64,000 bases of DNA, taken from positions 1 to 64,000 of the forward strand of contig JBGUEQ010000001.1 of assembly GCA_041821265.1 (NCBI GenBank), given 5' to 3'. This DNA is from Lachnotalea sp041821265 (GTDB taxonomy: Bacteria > Bacillota > Clostridia > Lachnospirales > Lachnospiraceae). A program made the position numbers and the translations under genes. The notes under the pieces are model-generated. The model was not told the origin of the DNA. It worked only from the letters and a program-made list of their open reading frames with translations, and ran no database searches. This document shows, piece after piece, positions 43,477 to 53,399 of this stretch (its first letter is position 1; each line of letters opens with the position of its first letter).

Positions 43477-45408
43477 ATGATTAGAAGTAAAACTTTCAAT
43501 AGAAAAAAAATTGTTATCATATTTGTAGTGGTAGCATTGGTTTTAATTTCACTAGGCGGAAGATTGTTTTATCTGATGGTAATTAAATCAGAATATTATC
43601 AAGAGAAGGCAGATGAATTACATGAGAGAGAAAGAGAAATAAAAGCAGCAAGAGGTAAGATAATTGATGCTACTGGAGCAATCATAGCAACGAATAAAAC
43701 AGTATGTACCATATCTGTCATTCATAGTCAGATTGATGATCCAGAAAATGTAATTAGCGTGCTGTGTAAGGAATTAGGGCTTTCAGAAGAAACAGTAAGA
43801 AAAAGAGTTGAAAAATATAGTTCAATAGAGAGAATAAAAACAAATGTTGATAAAGAAATTGGGGATAAGATACGTTCCTATGATTTAGCAGGAGTTAAAG
43901 TAGATGAAGATTTTAAAAGATACTATCCCTATGGAAGTTTAGCGTCCAAAGTATTAGGCTTCACAGGAAGTGATAATCAAGGTATTATTGGACTCGAAGT
44001 TAAATATGAAGATTTTTTAAAAGGACAAAATGGCTATATCCTTACTATGACAGATGCCAGAGGCGTTGAGATTGAAGATGCTGGTGAGGGAAGAGTGGAA
44101 CCTATAGCAGGCAATGATTTATATATTAGTCTGGATAGTAATATACAAAAGTTTGCGGAACAGTCAGCAACCAAAGTTATGGAAGCAAAATCAGCTGATA
44201 GTGTATGCATTATAATAATGAATCCCCAAAATGGAGAAATTATGGCAATGGTAAATTTGCCAGAATTTGATTTAAATAATCCATTTACTTTAAATACAGA
44301 AGTAGCAGATGATTTGGATGAAACTTCGAAGCAAAATTTACTGAATCAAATGTGGAGAAATAGATGCATTAATGATACGTATGAACCAGGTTCAACCTTC
44401 AAAATAATAACGGCTACCGCCGGGTTAGAAGAGGGGGTTGTGACTTTAGAAGATACATTTAACTGTCCAGGATTTAAAATAGTAGAAGACAGACGTATTC
44501 GGTGTCATAAAATAACTGGTCATGGAAGTGAAACTTTTTTACAAGGTGCAATGAATTCGTGTAATCCAGTTTTTATTGAAGTGGGTCTAAGACTAGGAGT
44601 AGAAAATATCTTTAAATATTTTGAACAACTTGGTCTTTTAGCAAAGACAGGAGTAGATTTACCGGGTGAGGCAGCAACCATCATGCACAAAAAGGAAAAT
44701 GTTGGTCTTGTGGAACTAGCCACTATGTCGTTTGGTCAATCCTTTCAAATAACGCCAATTCAATTGGCGACAACAGTAAGCTCTATTGTGAATGGTGGAA
44801 CAAGGATAACGCCTCATTTCGGAGTGGCAGCACGAACCTATGATGGGCAACTGATAGAAAATTTCACGTATCCAACAAAGGAAAATATAATATCATCAGA
44901 GACCGCTGAAACAGTCCGTTACATATTGGAAAAAGTAGTTTCAGAAGGTTCAGGTAAGAAAGCATATATTCCGGGATTTCGAATTGGAGGCAAAACCGCG
45001 ACATCAGAGACGCTTCCAAGAAGTGCGAACAAGTATATATCCTCCTTCATTGGATTTGCACCTGCAGAAGACCCCCAGGTGCTTGCGCTAGCTATCATAT
45101 ATAATCCACAGGGGATATATTATGGAGGAACCATTGCAGCACCAGTAGTAAAAGAAATTTTTGAGAATATTCTTCCATATTTGGGAATTGAGCAGGTCTA
45201 TGCAGAAAATGAAATAGTAGAGTATAATATAGGAGATATTACTATGCCGAATCTAGTTGGATTAGATAAATCGGCAGCAGATAAAATATTAAAAGAATAT
45301 GAGCTTAATGTCGAATATCTAAATGAAGGTGATACGGTAACGGATCAATTTCCATTGGCGGGCGAAACAATAAGCAAAACTAGTAATATACTTCTTTATA
45401 CCGAGTAA
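43477..45408 (+). CDS. spoVD: class B penicillin-binding protein, SpoVD type with one PASTA domain
   Basis: 643 residues. Membrane helix about 10-30, dimerisation domain, and transpeptidase with GSTFK (active Ser) and SCN. The third motif reads KTAT instead of the usual KTGT. One PASTA domain ends the protein (ITMPNLVGLDKSAADKIL onward). Its position after an FtsI-type gene mirrors pbpB-spoVD of Bacillus, so a role in spore cortex synthesis is likely but unproven. Translation may be controlled by the hairpin in front. Confidence 0.85.
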   Translation: MIRSKTFNRKKIVIIFVVVALVLISLGGRLFYLMVIKSEYYQEKADELHEREREIKAARGKIIDATGAIIATNKTVCTISVIHSQIDDPENVISVLCKELGLSEETVRKRVEKYSSIERIKTNVDKEIGDKIRSYDLAGVKVDEDFKRYYPYGSLASKVLGFTGSDNQGIIGLEVKYEDFLKGQNGYILTMTDARGVEIEDAGEGRVEPIAGNDLYISLDSNIQKFAEQSATKVMEAKSADSVCIIIMNPQNGEIMAMVNLPEFDLNNPFTLNTEVADDLDETSKQNLLNQMWRNRCINDTYEPGSTFKIITATAGLEEGVVTLEDTFNCPGFKIVEDRRIRCHKITGHGSETFLQGAMNSCNPVFIEVGLRLGVENIFKYFEQLGLLAKTGVDLPGEAATIMHKKENVGLVELATMSFGQSFQITPIQLATTVSSIVNGGTRITPHFGVAARTYDGQLIENFTYPTKENIISSETAETVRYILEKVVSEGSGKKAYIPGFRIGGKTATSETLPRSANKYISSFIGFAPAEDPQVLALAIIYNPQGIYYGGTIAAPVVKEIFENILPYLGIEQVYAENEIVEYNIGDITMPNLVGLDKSAADKILKEYELNVEYLNEGDTVTDQFPLAGETISKTSNILLYTE

Positions 45409-45488
45409 AAGAAGTTGATAATTTATAGAAAAAGAATTATACTAGTTCATGTTAAAACTAAAACAAAAGAAATTTAGAGGTGTAGATA

Positions 45489-46445
45489 ATGGATTATAAG
45501 GTTGTAATACCTGTTATTGTCGCATTTGTAATTAGTGCAATTACAGGACCAGGTATCATTAAATATTTAACAAAATTGAAAGCAGGTCAGACGGTAAGAG
45601 AAGATGGACCGCAAACACACTTAAAGAAATCAGGAACACCAACAATGGGTGGAGTACTTATACTACTTAGTATTGTGATTGTTTCATTATTTTATATAAC
45701 TGACTACCCGAAGATCGTTCCAATCTTGTTTGTGACTTTGGGCTTTGGTATCATTGGATTTTTAGATGATTATATTAAAGTAGTTTTAAAACGTTCCATG
45801 GGACTTACTGCACTGCAAAAGATGTTTGGTGAAATTATTATAACAGTTATATTTGCATACTATCTTTTTAACTCTACAGATTATGGAACAATGGTGTTGA
45901 TACCATTTTCCAATGGTACTTATAAAGACATCGGTATGTTAGCATTTCCAATGATGTTTATTGCTATTATTGGAACCGTTAATGGGGTCAATTTTACAGA
46001 TGGATTAGATGGTTTGGCTTCTAGTGTTACAGTGTTGGTTGCTACGTTTTTCTCATTAGTTGCAATTATTTCTGGAAGTGGAATTGAACCGATTACTTGC
46101 GCAGTAGTAGGAAGTCTTTTGGGTTTTTTGTTATTTAATGCACATCCAGCCAGAGTATTTATGGGGGATACAGGTTCACTCGCATTAGGCGGGTTTGTAG
46201 CGGCAACGGCGTATATGCTTAAAATGCCATTATTTATTTTGATTGTTGGTTTAATCTATTTAGTTGAAGTGGTATCTGTTATGATGCAAGTCACATATTT
46301 TAAGTTAACAAAGGGAAAACGTATCTTTAAAATGGCACCCATACATCATCATTTTGAATTATGCGGTTGGTCAGAGACAAAAGTAGTTGCAGTTTTTACA
46401 ATAATTACAGCAATACTTTGCTTAGTTGGTCTATTAGCAATGTAA
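45489..46445 (+). CDS. mraY: phospho-N-acetylmuramoyl-pentapeptide transferase
   Basis: 318 residues, about ten membrane helices. Conserved motifs: GTPTMGG, FLDDYIKV with the metal Asp pair, NFTDGLDGLA, and PIHHHFELCGWSE. It makes lipid I from UDP-MurNAc-pentapeptide and undecaprenyl phosphate. Confidence 0.97.
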   Translation: MDYKVVIPVIVAFVISAITGPGIIKYLTKLKAGQTVREDGPQTHLKKSGTPTMGGVLILLSIVIVSLFYITDYPKIVPILFVTLGFGIIGFLDDYIKVVLKRSMGLTALQKMFGEIIITVIFAYYLFNSTDYGTMVLIPFSNGTYKDIGMLAFPMMFIAIIGTVNGVNFTDGLDGLASSVTVLVATFFSLVAIISGSGIEPITCAVVGSLLGFLLFNAHPARVFMGDTGSLALGGFVAATAYMLKMPLFILIVGLIYLVEVVSVMMQVTYFKLTKGKRIFKMAPIHHHFELCGWSETKVVAVFTIITAILCLVGLLAM

Positions 46446-46460
46446 GTAGGAGGAAGTACA

Positions 46461-47816
46461 ATGGAATTTAAAGGGAAGAATGTTTGCGTTATTGGAACAG
46501 GAATTAGTGGTATTGGAGCAACAAAGCTTTTAACGAAAGTAGGAGCAAACGTTATTCTATATGATGGAAATGATAAATTAGATAAAAAAGAGATAGAGTC
46601 CAAATTTACTGATTTGAGTAACATTCATATTATTATAGGAAAACTTACAAATGAATTAATAGAATCACTGGATTTGCTAGTTTTAAGCCCGGGAGTATCG
46701 ATTGATGTGCCAATCGTAGAAGAGATAAGAAACGCCGGCGTTAAGATTTGGGGAGAAGTAGAACTAGCATATAATTGTGGAAAAGGTAAAGTGATTGCTA
46801 TTACCGGAACAAATGGAAAAACGACAACAACTGCATTGACAGGTGAAATAATGCAAAATTATTTTGACAGCGTATTCATTGTGGGTAATATAGGAACACC
46901 TTATACGAGCGTTGTAGATAAGATGGTGGAAAACACCGTAACAGTGGCAGAAATAAGCAGTTTTCAACTAGAAACAATTGAAAACTTTAGCCCAACAGTA
47001 AGTGCAATTCTAAATATTTCACCCGATCATTTGAATCGACATAAAACTATGGATCATTACATAGCGGTAAAAGAGAGTATTACAAAAAACCAGACAGCAG
47101 ATAATACTTGTGTACTAAATTATGAAGATGAAGTGTTAAGAGAATTTGCAAAAACATTAAACACCAATGTTATTTTCTTTAGTAGTTTAAATAAATTGAA
47201 AAAAGGTATTTATATTGATAATGAAAATATAATATATAATAGCGGTGAAAATATCGATATAATATGTAAAACAACAGAGTTAAATATACTTGGAAGACAT
47301 AATCATGAAAACGTGATGGCAGCAGTAGCATTGTCAATTAGCGTTGGGGTACCAATTAATGTGATACGAAGTACAGTAATAAAATTTAAAGCAGTGGAAC
47401 ATAGAATCGAATTTGTAATGGAGAAAAATGGAGTTGTTTATTACAATGATTCTAAGGGAACAAACCCAGATGCTGCGATAAAAGGAATTCAGGCAATGAA
47501 TAGACCTACTATATTAATTGGTGGAGGATATGATAAGAATTCAGACTATGTGGAATGGATACAATCTTTTGATGGCAAGGTAAGACAACTTGTATTAATT
47601 GGTCAGACGAAAGAGCAAATAGCTGATACTGCAAAAAGCTGTGGATTTCATGATATAATATTTGCACAATCATTAAAAGAGGCAGTTCAAATCAGCGCAA
47701 CTAAGGCAGTGGAGGGTGATGCTGTTCTCTTATCTCCCGCATGTGCAAGTTGGGGAATGTTTCAAAACTATGAAGAGCGTGGAAAGATGTTTAAGGACTA
47801 CGTTCATAATCTATAG
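46461..47816 (+). CDS. murD: UDP-N-acetylmuramoylalanine--D-glutamate ligase
   Basis: 451 residues, ATG behind AGGAGG. N-terminal Rossmann start IGTGISGIGATKLL, ATP loop ITGTNGKTTTT, NISPDHLNRH, and C-terminal NDSKGTNPDA and LLSPACASWGMF. It adds D-Glu in the cytosolic branch of wall precursor synthesis. Confidence 0.97.
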   Translation: MEFKGKNVCVIGTGISGIGATKLLTKVGANVILYDGNDKLDKKEIESKFTDLSNIHIIIGKLTNELIESLDLLVLSPGVSIDVPIVEEIRNAGVKIWGEVELAYNCGKGKVIAITGTNGKTTTTALTGEIMQNYFDSVFIVGNIGTPYTSVVDKMVENTVTVAEISSFQLETIENFSPTVSAILNISPDHLNRHKTMDHYIAVKESITKNQTADNTCVLNYEDEVLREFAKTLNTNVIFFSSLNKLKKGIYIDNENIIYNSGENIDIICKTTELNILGRHNHENVMAAVALSISVGVPINVIRSTVIKFKAVEHRIEFVMEKNGVVYYNDSKGTNPDAAIKGIQAMNRPTILIGGGYDKNSDYVEWIQSFDGKVRQLVLIGQTKEQIADTAKSCGFHDIIFAQSLKEAVQISATKAVEGDAVLLSPACASWGMFQNYEERGKMFKDYVHNL

Positions 47817-47840
47817 AACTTTAATTAGAGGGGAGATAAC

Positions 47841-48953
47841 ATGAGTCCAAGGGATAAATCTTATAGACGGAAGAAAGAGCGTTATTTTGACTATAGCTTA
47901 TTGTTTATAATCATATTTTTAGTATGCTTTGGATTAGTTATGCTGTATAGTACTAGCTCTTATAATGGGCAGGTAACATTTCACGATTCAACTTGGTATC
48001 TTAAAAAACAGCTAACAGCAACAATCCTTGGAATGATAGCAATGATTATTGTGTCAAATATAGATTATCATGTTTGGGAAAAATTTACTATGTTAGCTTT
48101 TATACTAGCGCATGTTCTATCGGCGGCAGTGTTAGTAGTTGGGACAGATATAAATGGCTCAAGGAGATGGTTGAAAATAGGTCCGCTGTCGTTTCAACCT
48201 TCCGAATTTGCAAAGTTGGCAGTTATCATGTTTTTAGCTCTTGTAATTAGTAAGGTATCTAAAAATATAAAAAAATTTAAGACAATGATACTTGTAATGG
48301 CGTTATGTGGCCCGATTGTAGGGTTGGTTGGAATTAATAATTTGAGTACAGCTATTATCATATTAGGAATTGCGGTTGTTTTAATATTTGTGGCAAGTCC
48401 TAAATATTTACAATTTATAATGATTGGTTTTGGTGGAATTGGTTTTATGGGTATCTTTATATATTTAGAACAATATAGAGCAGAGCGATTAGCAATTTGG
48501 CTTCACCCAGAGAACTTCGAAAAAGGATATCAGACGTTACAGGCATTATACGCAATTGGTTCAGGTGGTATACTAGGTAAAGGTCTTGGCGAAAGCATGC
48601 AGAAGTTAGGGTTTGTACCAGAAGCCCAAAATGATATGATTTTTTCGATTATATGTGAAGAATTAGGTTTGTTTGGAGCGGTCTCACTTATATTGTTATT
48701 TTTACTTATGATATGGAGATTTATGATTATTGCAAATAATGCTCCAGATTTATATGGTTCACTTATTGTAGTTGGTATTATGGGGCATATTGCAATTCAG
48801 GTTATTCTTAATATTGCAGTTGTTACTAACTCAATTCCTAATACAGGTATTACACTACCATTTATCAGTTATGGAGGCACTTCTGCCTTATTTTTACTAG
48901 CTGAAATGGGGCTTGCGTTAAGTGTTTCAAGGCAAGTGAAATTAGAAAAGTAA
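47841..48953 (+). CDS. ftsW: FtsW/RodA/SpoVE-family glycosyltransferase
   Basis: 370 residues, about ten membrane helices, ATG behind GAGGGGAG. SEDS motifs are present: LKIGPLSFQPSEFAKL, GLGESMQKLGFVPEAQNDMIFSIICEELG and the late NTGITLPFISYGGTS. It polymerises lipid II with the class B PBPs encoded upstream. Whether it is the division FtsW or the spore SpoVE cannot be decided here. Confidence 0.93.
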   Translation: MSPRDKSYRRKKERYFDYSLLFIIIFLVCFGLVMLYSTSSYNGQVTFHDSTWYLKKQLTATILGMIAMIIVSNIDYHVWEKFTMLAFILAHVLSAAVLVVGTDINGSRRWLKIGPLSFQPSEFAKLAVIMFLALVISKVSKNIKKFKTMILVMALCGPIVGLVGINNLSTAIIILGIAVVLIFVASPKYLQFIMIGFGGIGFMGIFIYLEQYRAERLAIWLHPENFEKGYQTLQALYAIGSGGILGKGLGESMQKLGFVPEAQNDMIFSIICEELGLFGAVSLILLFLLMIWRFMIIANNAPDLYGSLIVVGIMGHIAIQVILNIAVVTNSIPNTGITLPFISYGGTSALFLLAEMGLALSVSRQVKLEK

Positions 48954-49046
48954 AATTTTATTGGTAGATAAGCTTCATAATGGAGAAAATTACATAAGAT
49001 AGAGTAGAAAGTGTATTATAAATTAATACGATAATGGAGGTTAATT

Positions 49047-50297
49047 TTGAACTCTATCAAAATATCTGGTGGAAAACCATTAAGTGGTGAAGTAGTAGTC
49101 CAAGGTTCTAAAAATGCAGCATTGCCTATGATAGCTGCAGCAGTATTGTGTAATGGTATTACAATTCTACATAATTGTCCACATATTGCCGATGTATATA
49201 ATATGGTGACTATAGTACAGACAATTGGAGGTAAGGTAGTTTGGGAACAAGATTCCCTTATTATAGATTCAACACATATTAACTCATATGAAATACCTAT
49301 GGAGCTAGCAGATAAAATGCGTTCTTCCATTTTGATGTCAGGTGCATTGTTGGGTAGATTAAAGCATGTTATTATTCCGTACCCAGGTGGATGTGTCATT
49401 GGAGAGCGTCCGATTGATTTGCATTTGGAAGCGTTTAAACAAATGAATATAGGAATTTATGAAGGAGCAAATGGAATAACAGCCAATACATTAGAGATAA
49501 AAGGAAACCGGATTGTTTTATCCATTCCAAGTGTTGGGGCTACTGAAAATATTATGTTAGCAGGCGTATGCGCGGTAGGAACAACGATTATTGAGAATGC
49601 GGCAAGGGAGCCAGAAGTAATTGAACTTGGTAAATTTCTTAATAAAATGGGAGGAGATGTAAGGGGATTAGGCACAAACAGAATCAACATAAATGGTGTT
49701 ACGAATCTTCATGGAACACAATTTGAGGTTGTGTCAGACCGTATTGCAGCAGGAACTTATATATTAGCAGCAATAGGGACTAGGGGTAAAATAGAATTAG
49801 AAAATGCGCCTATAGGTCATTTGAAAGCTTTGCTTTCAGTGGTAAATGAAATCGGTGGAAAGTATATGTATGTAGATGAACAGTTGATTATTGATGGTAC
49901 AGCAGCATCAAGTGCAGTTGCAACTATTTCGACAAGTGTATATCCAGGATTTCCTACTGATTTGCAATCACAGCTTTTATCTGTGCTTACTGTATCAGAT
50001 GGTGTAAGCATAATAAATGAAACTATATTTGAAGCTAGATTTAAGACAGTAGAATGGCTTCGAAAAATGGGAGCTGATATTATTTTATGTGATAATAAGG
50101 CTATTGTGACAGGCGTAGATTGCTTATATGGAACACAAGTAAAAGCAGAAGAATTAAGAGGGGGTGCAGCGCTGATAATTGCTGGTTTGATAGCAAAAGG
50201 CACTACAAAAATTTTGAATGTCCATTATATTGAACGAGGATATCAAAATATATGTAAAGATTTAGCGATGCTAGGAGCTGATATTAGTTATGATTAA
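49047..50297 (+). CDS. murA: UDP-N-acetylglucosamine 1-carboxyvinyltransferase
   Basis: 416 residues, TTG start six bases after TGGAGG. SGGKPLSGEVVVQGSKNAALP at the start holds the substrate Lys-Asn pair, and PGGCVIGERPIDLH holds the catalytic Cys. It makes the first committed wall precursor. In this cluster it takes the place usually held by murG. It overlaps ftsQ by eight bases. Confidence 0.95.
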   Translation: MNSIKISGGKPLSGEVVVQGSKNAALPMIAAAVLCNGITILHNCPHIADVYNMVTIVQTIGGKVVWEQDSLIIDSTHINSYEIPMELADKMRSSILMSGALLGRLKHVIIPYPGGCVIGERPIDLHLEAFKQMNIGIYEGANGITANTLEIKGNRIVLSIPSVGATENIMLAGVCAVGTTIIENAAREPEVIELGKFLNKMGGDVRGLGTNRININGVTNLHGTQFEVVSDRIAAGTYILAAIGTRGKIELENAPIGHLKALLSVVNEIGGKYMYVDEQLIIDGTAASSAVATISTSVYPGFPTDLQSQLLSVLTVSDGVSIINETIFEARFKTVEWLRKMGADIILCDNKAIVTGVDCLYGTQVKAEELRGGAALIIAGLIAKGTTKILNVHYIERGYQNICKDLAMLGADISYD

Positions 50298-51012
50298 GAA
50301 GAACAAAAGAAAACTAATTATAGTTATTGTGTTGTTTATAATGTTATTAGCAACAATTATAACAATACTAAGTGTGTTTTCAATAAAAGAAATAACTATA
50401 ACTGGGAATGAGCACTACACAGAAGAAGAGATAGAAAATTTAGTGTTTGAAAACAAGTATTGCTATAATTCGATTTATTTATATTGGAAATATAATTACA
50501 AGAAAAGCTACTCGATTCCATTTATTGACACAATAGAAGTAGAAATATTATCAGGTAATCAAGTTGAAATTAATGTTTATGAAAAGAGTATGGTTGGATA
50601 CATAGAATATCTAGGATCTTACATGTATTTTGATAAGGATGGTATCGTAGTAGAAAGTTCCTCTGATAAGGTTGAGGGGATACCATTAATTACAGGTCTT
50701 CAATTTGATCATATTGTTTTGTATAAGGAGTTGCCAATTGATAATGAAACAGTTTTTAATACGATTGTAAGTCTTACTCAATTATTAGGGAAATATGAAA
50801 TAACACCAGATAAAATATATTTTAACAGTAGTTATGAAATGACTCTTTATTTTGGAGATGCAAAAGTTTATTTGGGAAAAGATAATGAAACAGAAGAAAA
50901 AATCATAAGGCTACGAAGTATTTTACCGGATTTGGAGGGGTTGACTGGAGTGTTGCACATGGAAAACTACCAAGAAGGGGACTCAAATATAACATTTGAG
51001 AAAGATAAGTAA
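50290..51012 (+). CDS. ftsQ: cell division protein FtsQ/DivIB
   Basis: 240 residues. One N-terminal membrane helix (about 9-30), then a POTRA domain (SIKEITITGNEHYTEEEI) and a beta domain. Moderate conservation, but topology, size and position before ftsZ are typical. It scaffolds FtsL and the septal synthase. Confidence 0.9.
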   Translation: MIKKNKRKLIIVIVLFIMLLATIITILSVFSIKEITITGNEHYTEEEIENLVFENKYCYNSIYLYWKYNYKKSYSIPFIDTIEVEILSGNQVEINVYEKSMVGYIEYLGSYMYFDKDGIVVESSSDKVEGIPLITGLQFDHIVLYKELPIDNETVFNTIVSLTQLLGKYEITPDKIYFNSSYEMTLYFGDAKVYLGKDNETEEKIIRLRSILPDLEGLTGVLHMENYQEGDSNITFEKDK

Positions 51013-51122
51013 AGAAATTAGTAGAAAATATAAAAATTATGTTGATTAATTTACTAATTAAATATATTATATAGAGAGTAAGCTTTTTTAAAATGGAAAA
51101 GTAATGTGAAGGAGGAAGAACC

Positions 51123-52301
51123 TTGCTTGAAATAAAAACAAACGAAGCGGAATCTTCTGCAAAAATTATCGTCGTAGGAGTTGGCGGAGCAGGAAATAAT
51201 GCTGTAAATAGAATGGTTGATGAAAAGATTGGTGGAGTAGAGTTTATTGGTATTAATACAGATAGACAAGCATTACAACTTTGTAAGGCATCTACACCTC
51301 TCCAAATTGGGGAAAAATTAACAAAGGGATTAGGCGCTGGTGCACAACCAGACGTTGGAGAAAAAGCAGCAGAAGAAAGTGCAGAGGATATTCAAAAGGC
51401 AATTCAGGGAGCAGATATGGTCTTTGTAACCTGTGGTATGGGTGGCGGAACAGGAACAGGCGCTGCACCAGTTGTTGCTAGGATTGCGAAAGAGATGGGT
51501 ATTTTAACAGTTGGCGTTGTTACTAAGCCTTTCAAATTTGAAGCAAGAGCACGTATGGCAAACGCACTTGCTGGTATCGAGAAGCTTAAGGATAGCGTAG
51601 ATACATTGATTGTTATTCCTAATGATAAACTTCTTGAAATTGTGGACAGAAGAACTACTATGCCAGATGCGCTTAAGAAGGCGGATGAAGTTTTACAACA
51701 AGCAGTGCAAGGAATTACTGATTTGATTAATTTACCTGCATTGATTAATTTAGATTTTGCAGATGTTGAGACAGTTATGACAGATAAAGGTATTGCTCAT
51801 ATCGGTATTGGTAAAGCAAAGGGTGATGATAAAGCAATTGAAGCTGTGAAACAAGCAGTTGCTAGTCCATTACTTGAGACTACAATTGCAGGAGCATCAC
51901 ATGTAATTATTAATATTTCTGGTGATATTACTCTTATGGATGCTAGCGATGCTGCAAGTTATGTACAAGATCTAGCAGGAGATAATGCAAATATTATCTT
52001 TGGTGCTATGTTTGATGATACATATGCAGATGAAGCAAGTATTACAGTTATTGCAACAGGACTTGACACCACTCCGTCTAGTACAGCTACGAGTAAAATG
52101 ATGACAAGCTATAACTATCCAACTGGTAACACACCAATACCACCTTCAACTAGACCAATTTCAGGCGAAATTAAGTTGAGTGGTACACCAGGAGTAGCAC
52201 CAAGACCTTTAACAGGAATACAAAGACCTCGTACACCAGAGAGTAACGTGGAAGAGAAGTCTATTAAGATTCCAGAATTTTTGCAGAAGAATCGCAAATA
52301 A
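51123..52301 (+). CDS. ftsZ: cell division GTPase FtsZ
   Basis: 392 residues, TTG start behind AAGGAGGAAG. Tubulin signature GMGGGTGTGAAPV, NTDRQAL, and the T7 loop NLDFADVETVM. After a Pro/Thr/Ser linker the protein ends in a conserved-type tail IKIPEFLQKNRK that would bind partner proteins. ftsA is absent here, so SepF or another anchor elsewhere is expected. Confidence 0.98.
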   Translation: MLEIKTNEAESSAKIIVVGVGGAGNNAVNRMVDEKIGGVEFIGINTDRQALQLCKASTPLQIGEKLTKGLGAGAQPDVGEKAAEESAEDIQKAIQGADMVFVTCGMGGGTGTGAAPVVARIAKEMGILTVGVVTKPFKFEARARMANALAGIEKLKDSVDTLIVIPNDKLLEIVDRRTTMPDALKKADEVLQQAVQGITDLINLPALINLDFADVETVMTDKGIAHIGIGKAKGDDKAIEAVKQAVASPLLETTIAGASHVIINISGDITLMDASDAASYVQDLAGDNANIIFGAMFDDTYADEASITVIATGLDTTPSSTATSKMMTSYNYPTGNTPIPPSTRPISGEIKLSGTPGVAPRPLTGIQRPRTPESNVEEKSIKIPEFLQKNRK

Positions 52302-52371
52302 ATATGATTGAATTTTATAAAAGATAAGTGGAAATTTCTAGATATTAAGACGGATGTAAGTAAATTTAAGG

Positions 52372-52403
52372 ACAGACTATCAATTTTTTGATGGTCTGTT
52401 TTT
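52372..52403 (+). terminator. intrinsic terminator of the dcw operon
   Basis: ACAGACTATCAA pairs with TTGATGGTCTGT (one wobble), followed by TTTT, 70 bases after ftsZ. Confidence 0.85.
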
Positions 52404-52455
52404 GCGTGATAATGTAGAAAAAGTGAGATGAATTTAGCCTTTGTAGGTATATGGT

Positions 52456-52488
52456 TTGACAAAAAATATAGTTGCATCGTTTTATAAT
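52456..52488 (+). promoter_or_regulatory. spoIIG-type promoter, 21-bp spacer, Spo0A-like box
   Basis: TTGACA (52456-52461) and TATAAT (52483-52488) are both perfect but lie 21 bases apart, too far for ordinary sigma-A use. TTTGACA (52455-52461) matches the reversed 0A box TTCGACA in six of seven positions and overlaps the -35 box. The Bacillus spoIIG promoter is known for the same design (over-long spacer, Spo0A sites at -35). Confidence 0.8.
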
Positions 52489-52530
52489 GATTACAGCTTA
52501 GACACATACTAAAAATGAGGGGAGTGAAAG

Positions 52531-53385
52531 TTGTATTATGAATTATATGTAGATGTACTTTTTTTGATTAACATGTGTATGGACTTTTATATTCTTGCAA
52601 TCATTAAGAAAATTATGGGATGCACTGCCACGTATCTTAGAATCTTTCTTATCAGTGCAATCAGTTCCATGTTAACAACAATAATAATCGTATTGCCATT
52701 AAAAAGTATAATAATCAAATATATTATAATCCATCTCGGAATAAATGTTATAAGCGCAAAGACGGCCTTGAAAATCAAAGGTAAAGTAAATGTAGTCAAA
52801 GCCGTAATTCTATTATACATAATGACATTTATATTTGGTGGAGTATTAAATTGGGTAGCTTATGGGGTGAAAATCAATGTTGAAGAATTGTTACTAGCAG
52901 GCTTACTCCTATTTATACTGATTAGAGGTGCAATAATTATATATACTTTTTACAAAAGAAAATCAGGTAAAACATGCGAAGTAATTATAATCTTAAATTG
53001 CAGACAACTAAAGTTAAAAGGACTTGTCGATACAGGAAACAGCTTGGTTGAACCTATTAGTAAAAAGCCCGTAAATATTGTACCATTAGATGTAATTCAG
53101 GAAGTTTTGTCACAAAAGCAGATAAATTACATAAAGACTTTTTTAGAATACGGAATGGAAAGTATTGATACAGACTGGGATGAGTTAAGTGGAATTTGTT
53201 ATGTACCATATTGCTCAGTGGGTAAAAAGAATGGATTATTACCGGCAATAAGAGTAGAAAAAATGATAATTATTCAGGGTGAAAAGATAAATGAAATTAA
53301 CAAGCCGATAATTGGAATTTGCCAAAATGATTTTGTGTCTGACAAAAGATATCACATTATTTTAAATCCAAAATTAGTAGATTAA
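52531..53385 (+). CDS. spoIIGA: sporulation sigma-E processing peptidase
   Basis: 284 residues, TTG start behind GGGGAG. The N-terminal half has about five membrane helices starting with YVDVLFLINMCMDF. The C-terminal half is the aspartic protease domain with GLVDTGNSL (Asp167). It cleaves pro-sigma-E in the mother cell after septation. sigE lies 14 bases downstream. Confidence 0.93.
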   Translation: MYYELYVDVLFLINMCMDFYILAIIKKIMGCTATYLRIFLISAISSMLTTIIIVLPLKSIIIKYIIIHLGINVISAKTALKIKGKVNVVKAVILLYIMTFIFGGVLNWVAYGVKINVEELLLAGLLLFILIRGAIIIYTFYKRKSGKTCEVIIILNCRQLKLKGLVDTGNSLVEPISKKPVNIVPLDVIQEVLSQKQINYIKTFLEYGMESIDTDWDELSGICYVPYCSVGKKNGLLPAIRVEKMIIIQGEKINEINKPIIGICQNDFVSDKRYHIILNPKLVD

Positions 53386-53399
53386 TAGGGGGCATATAT

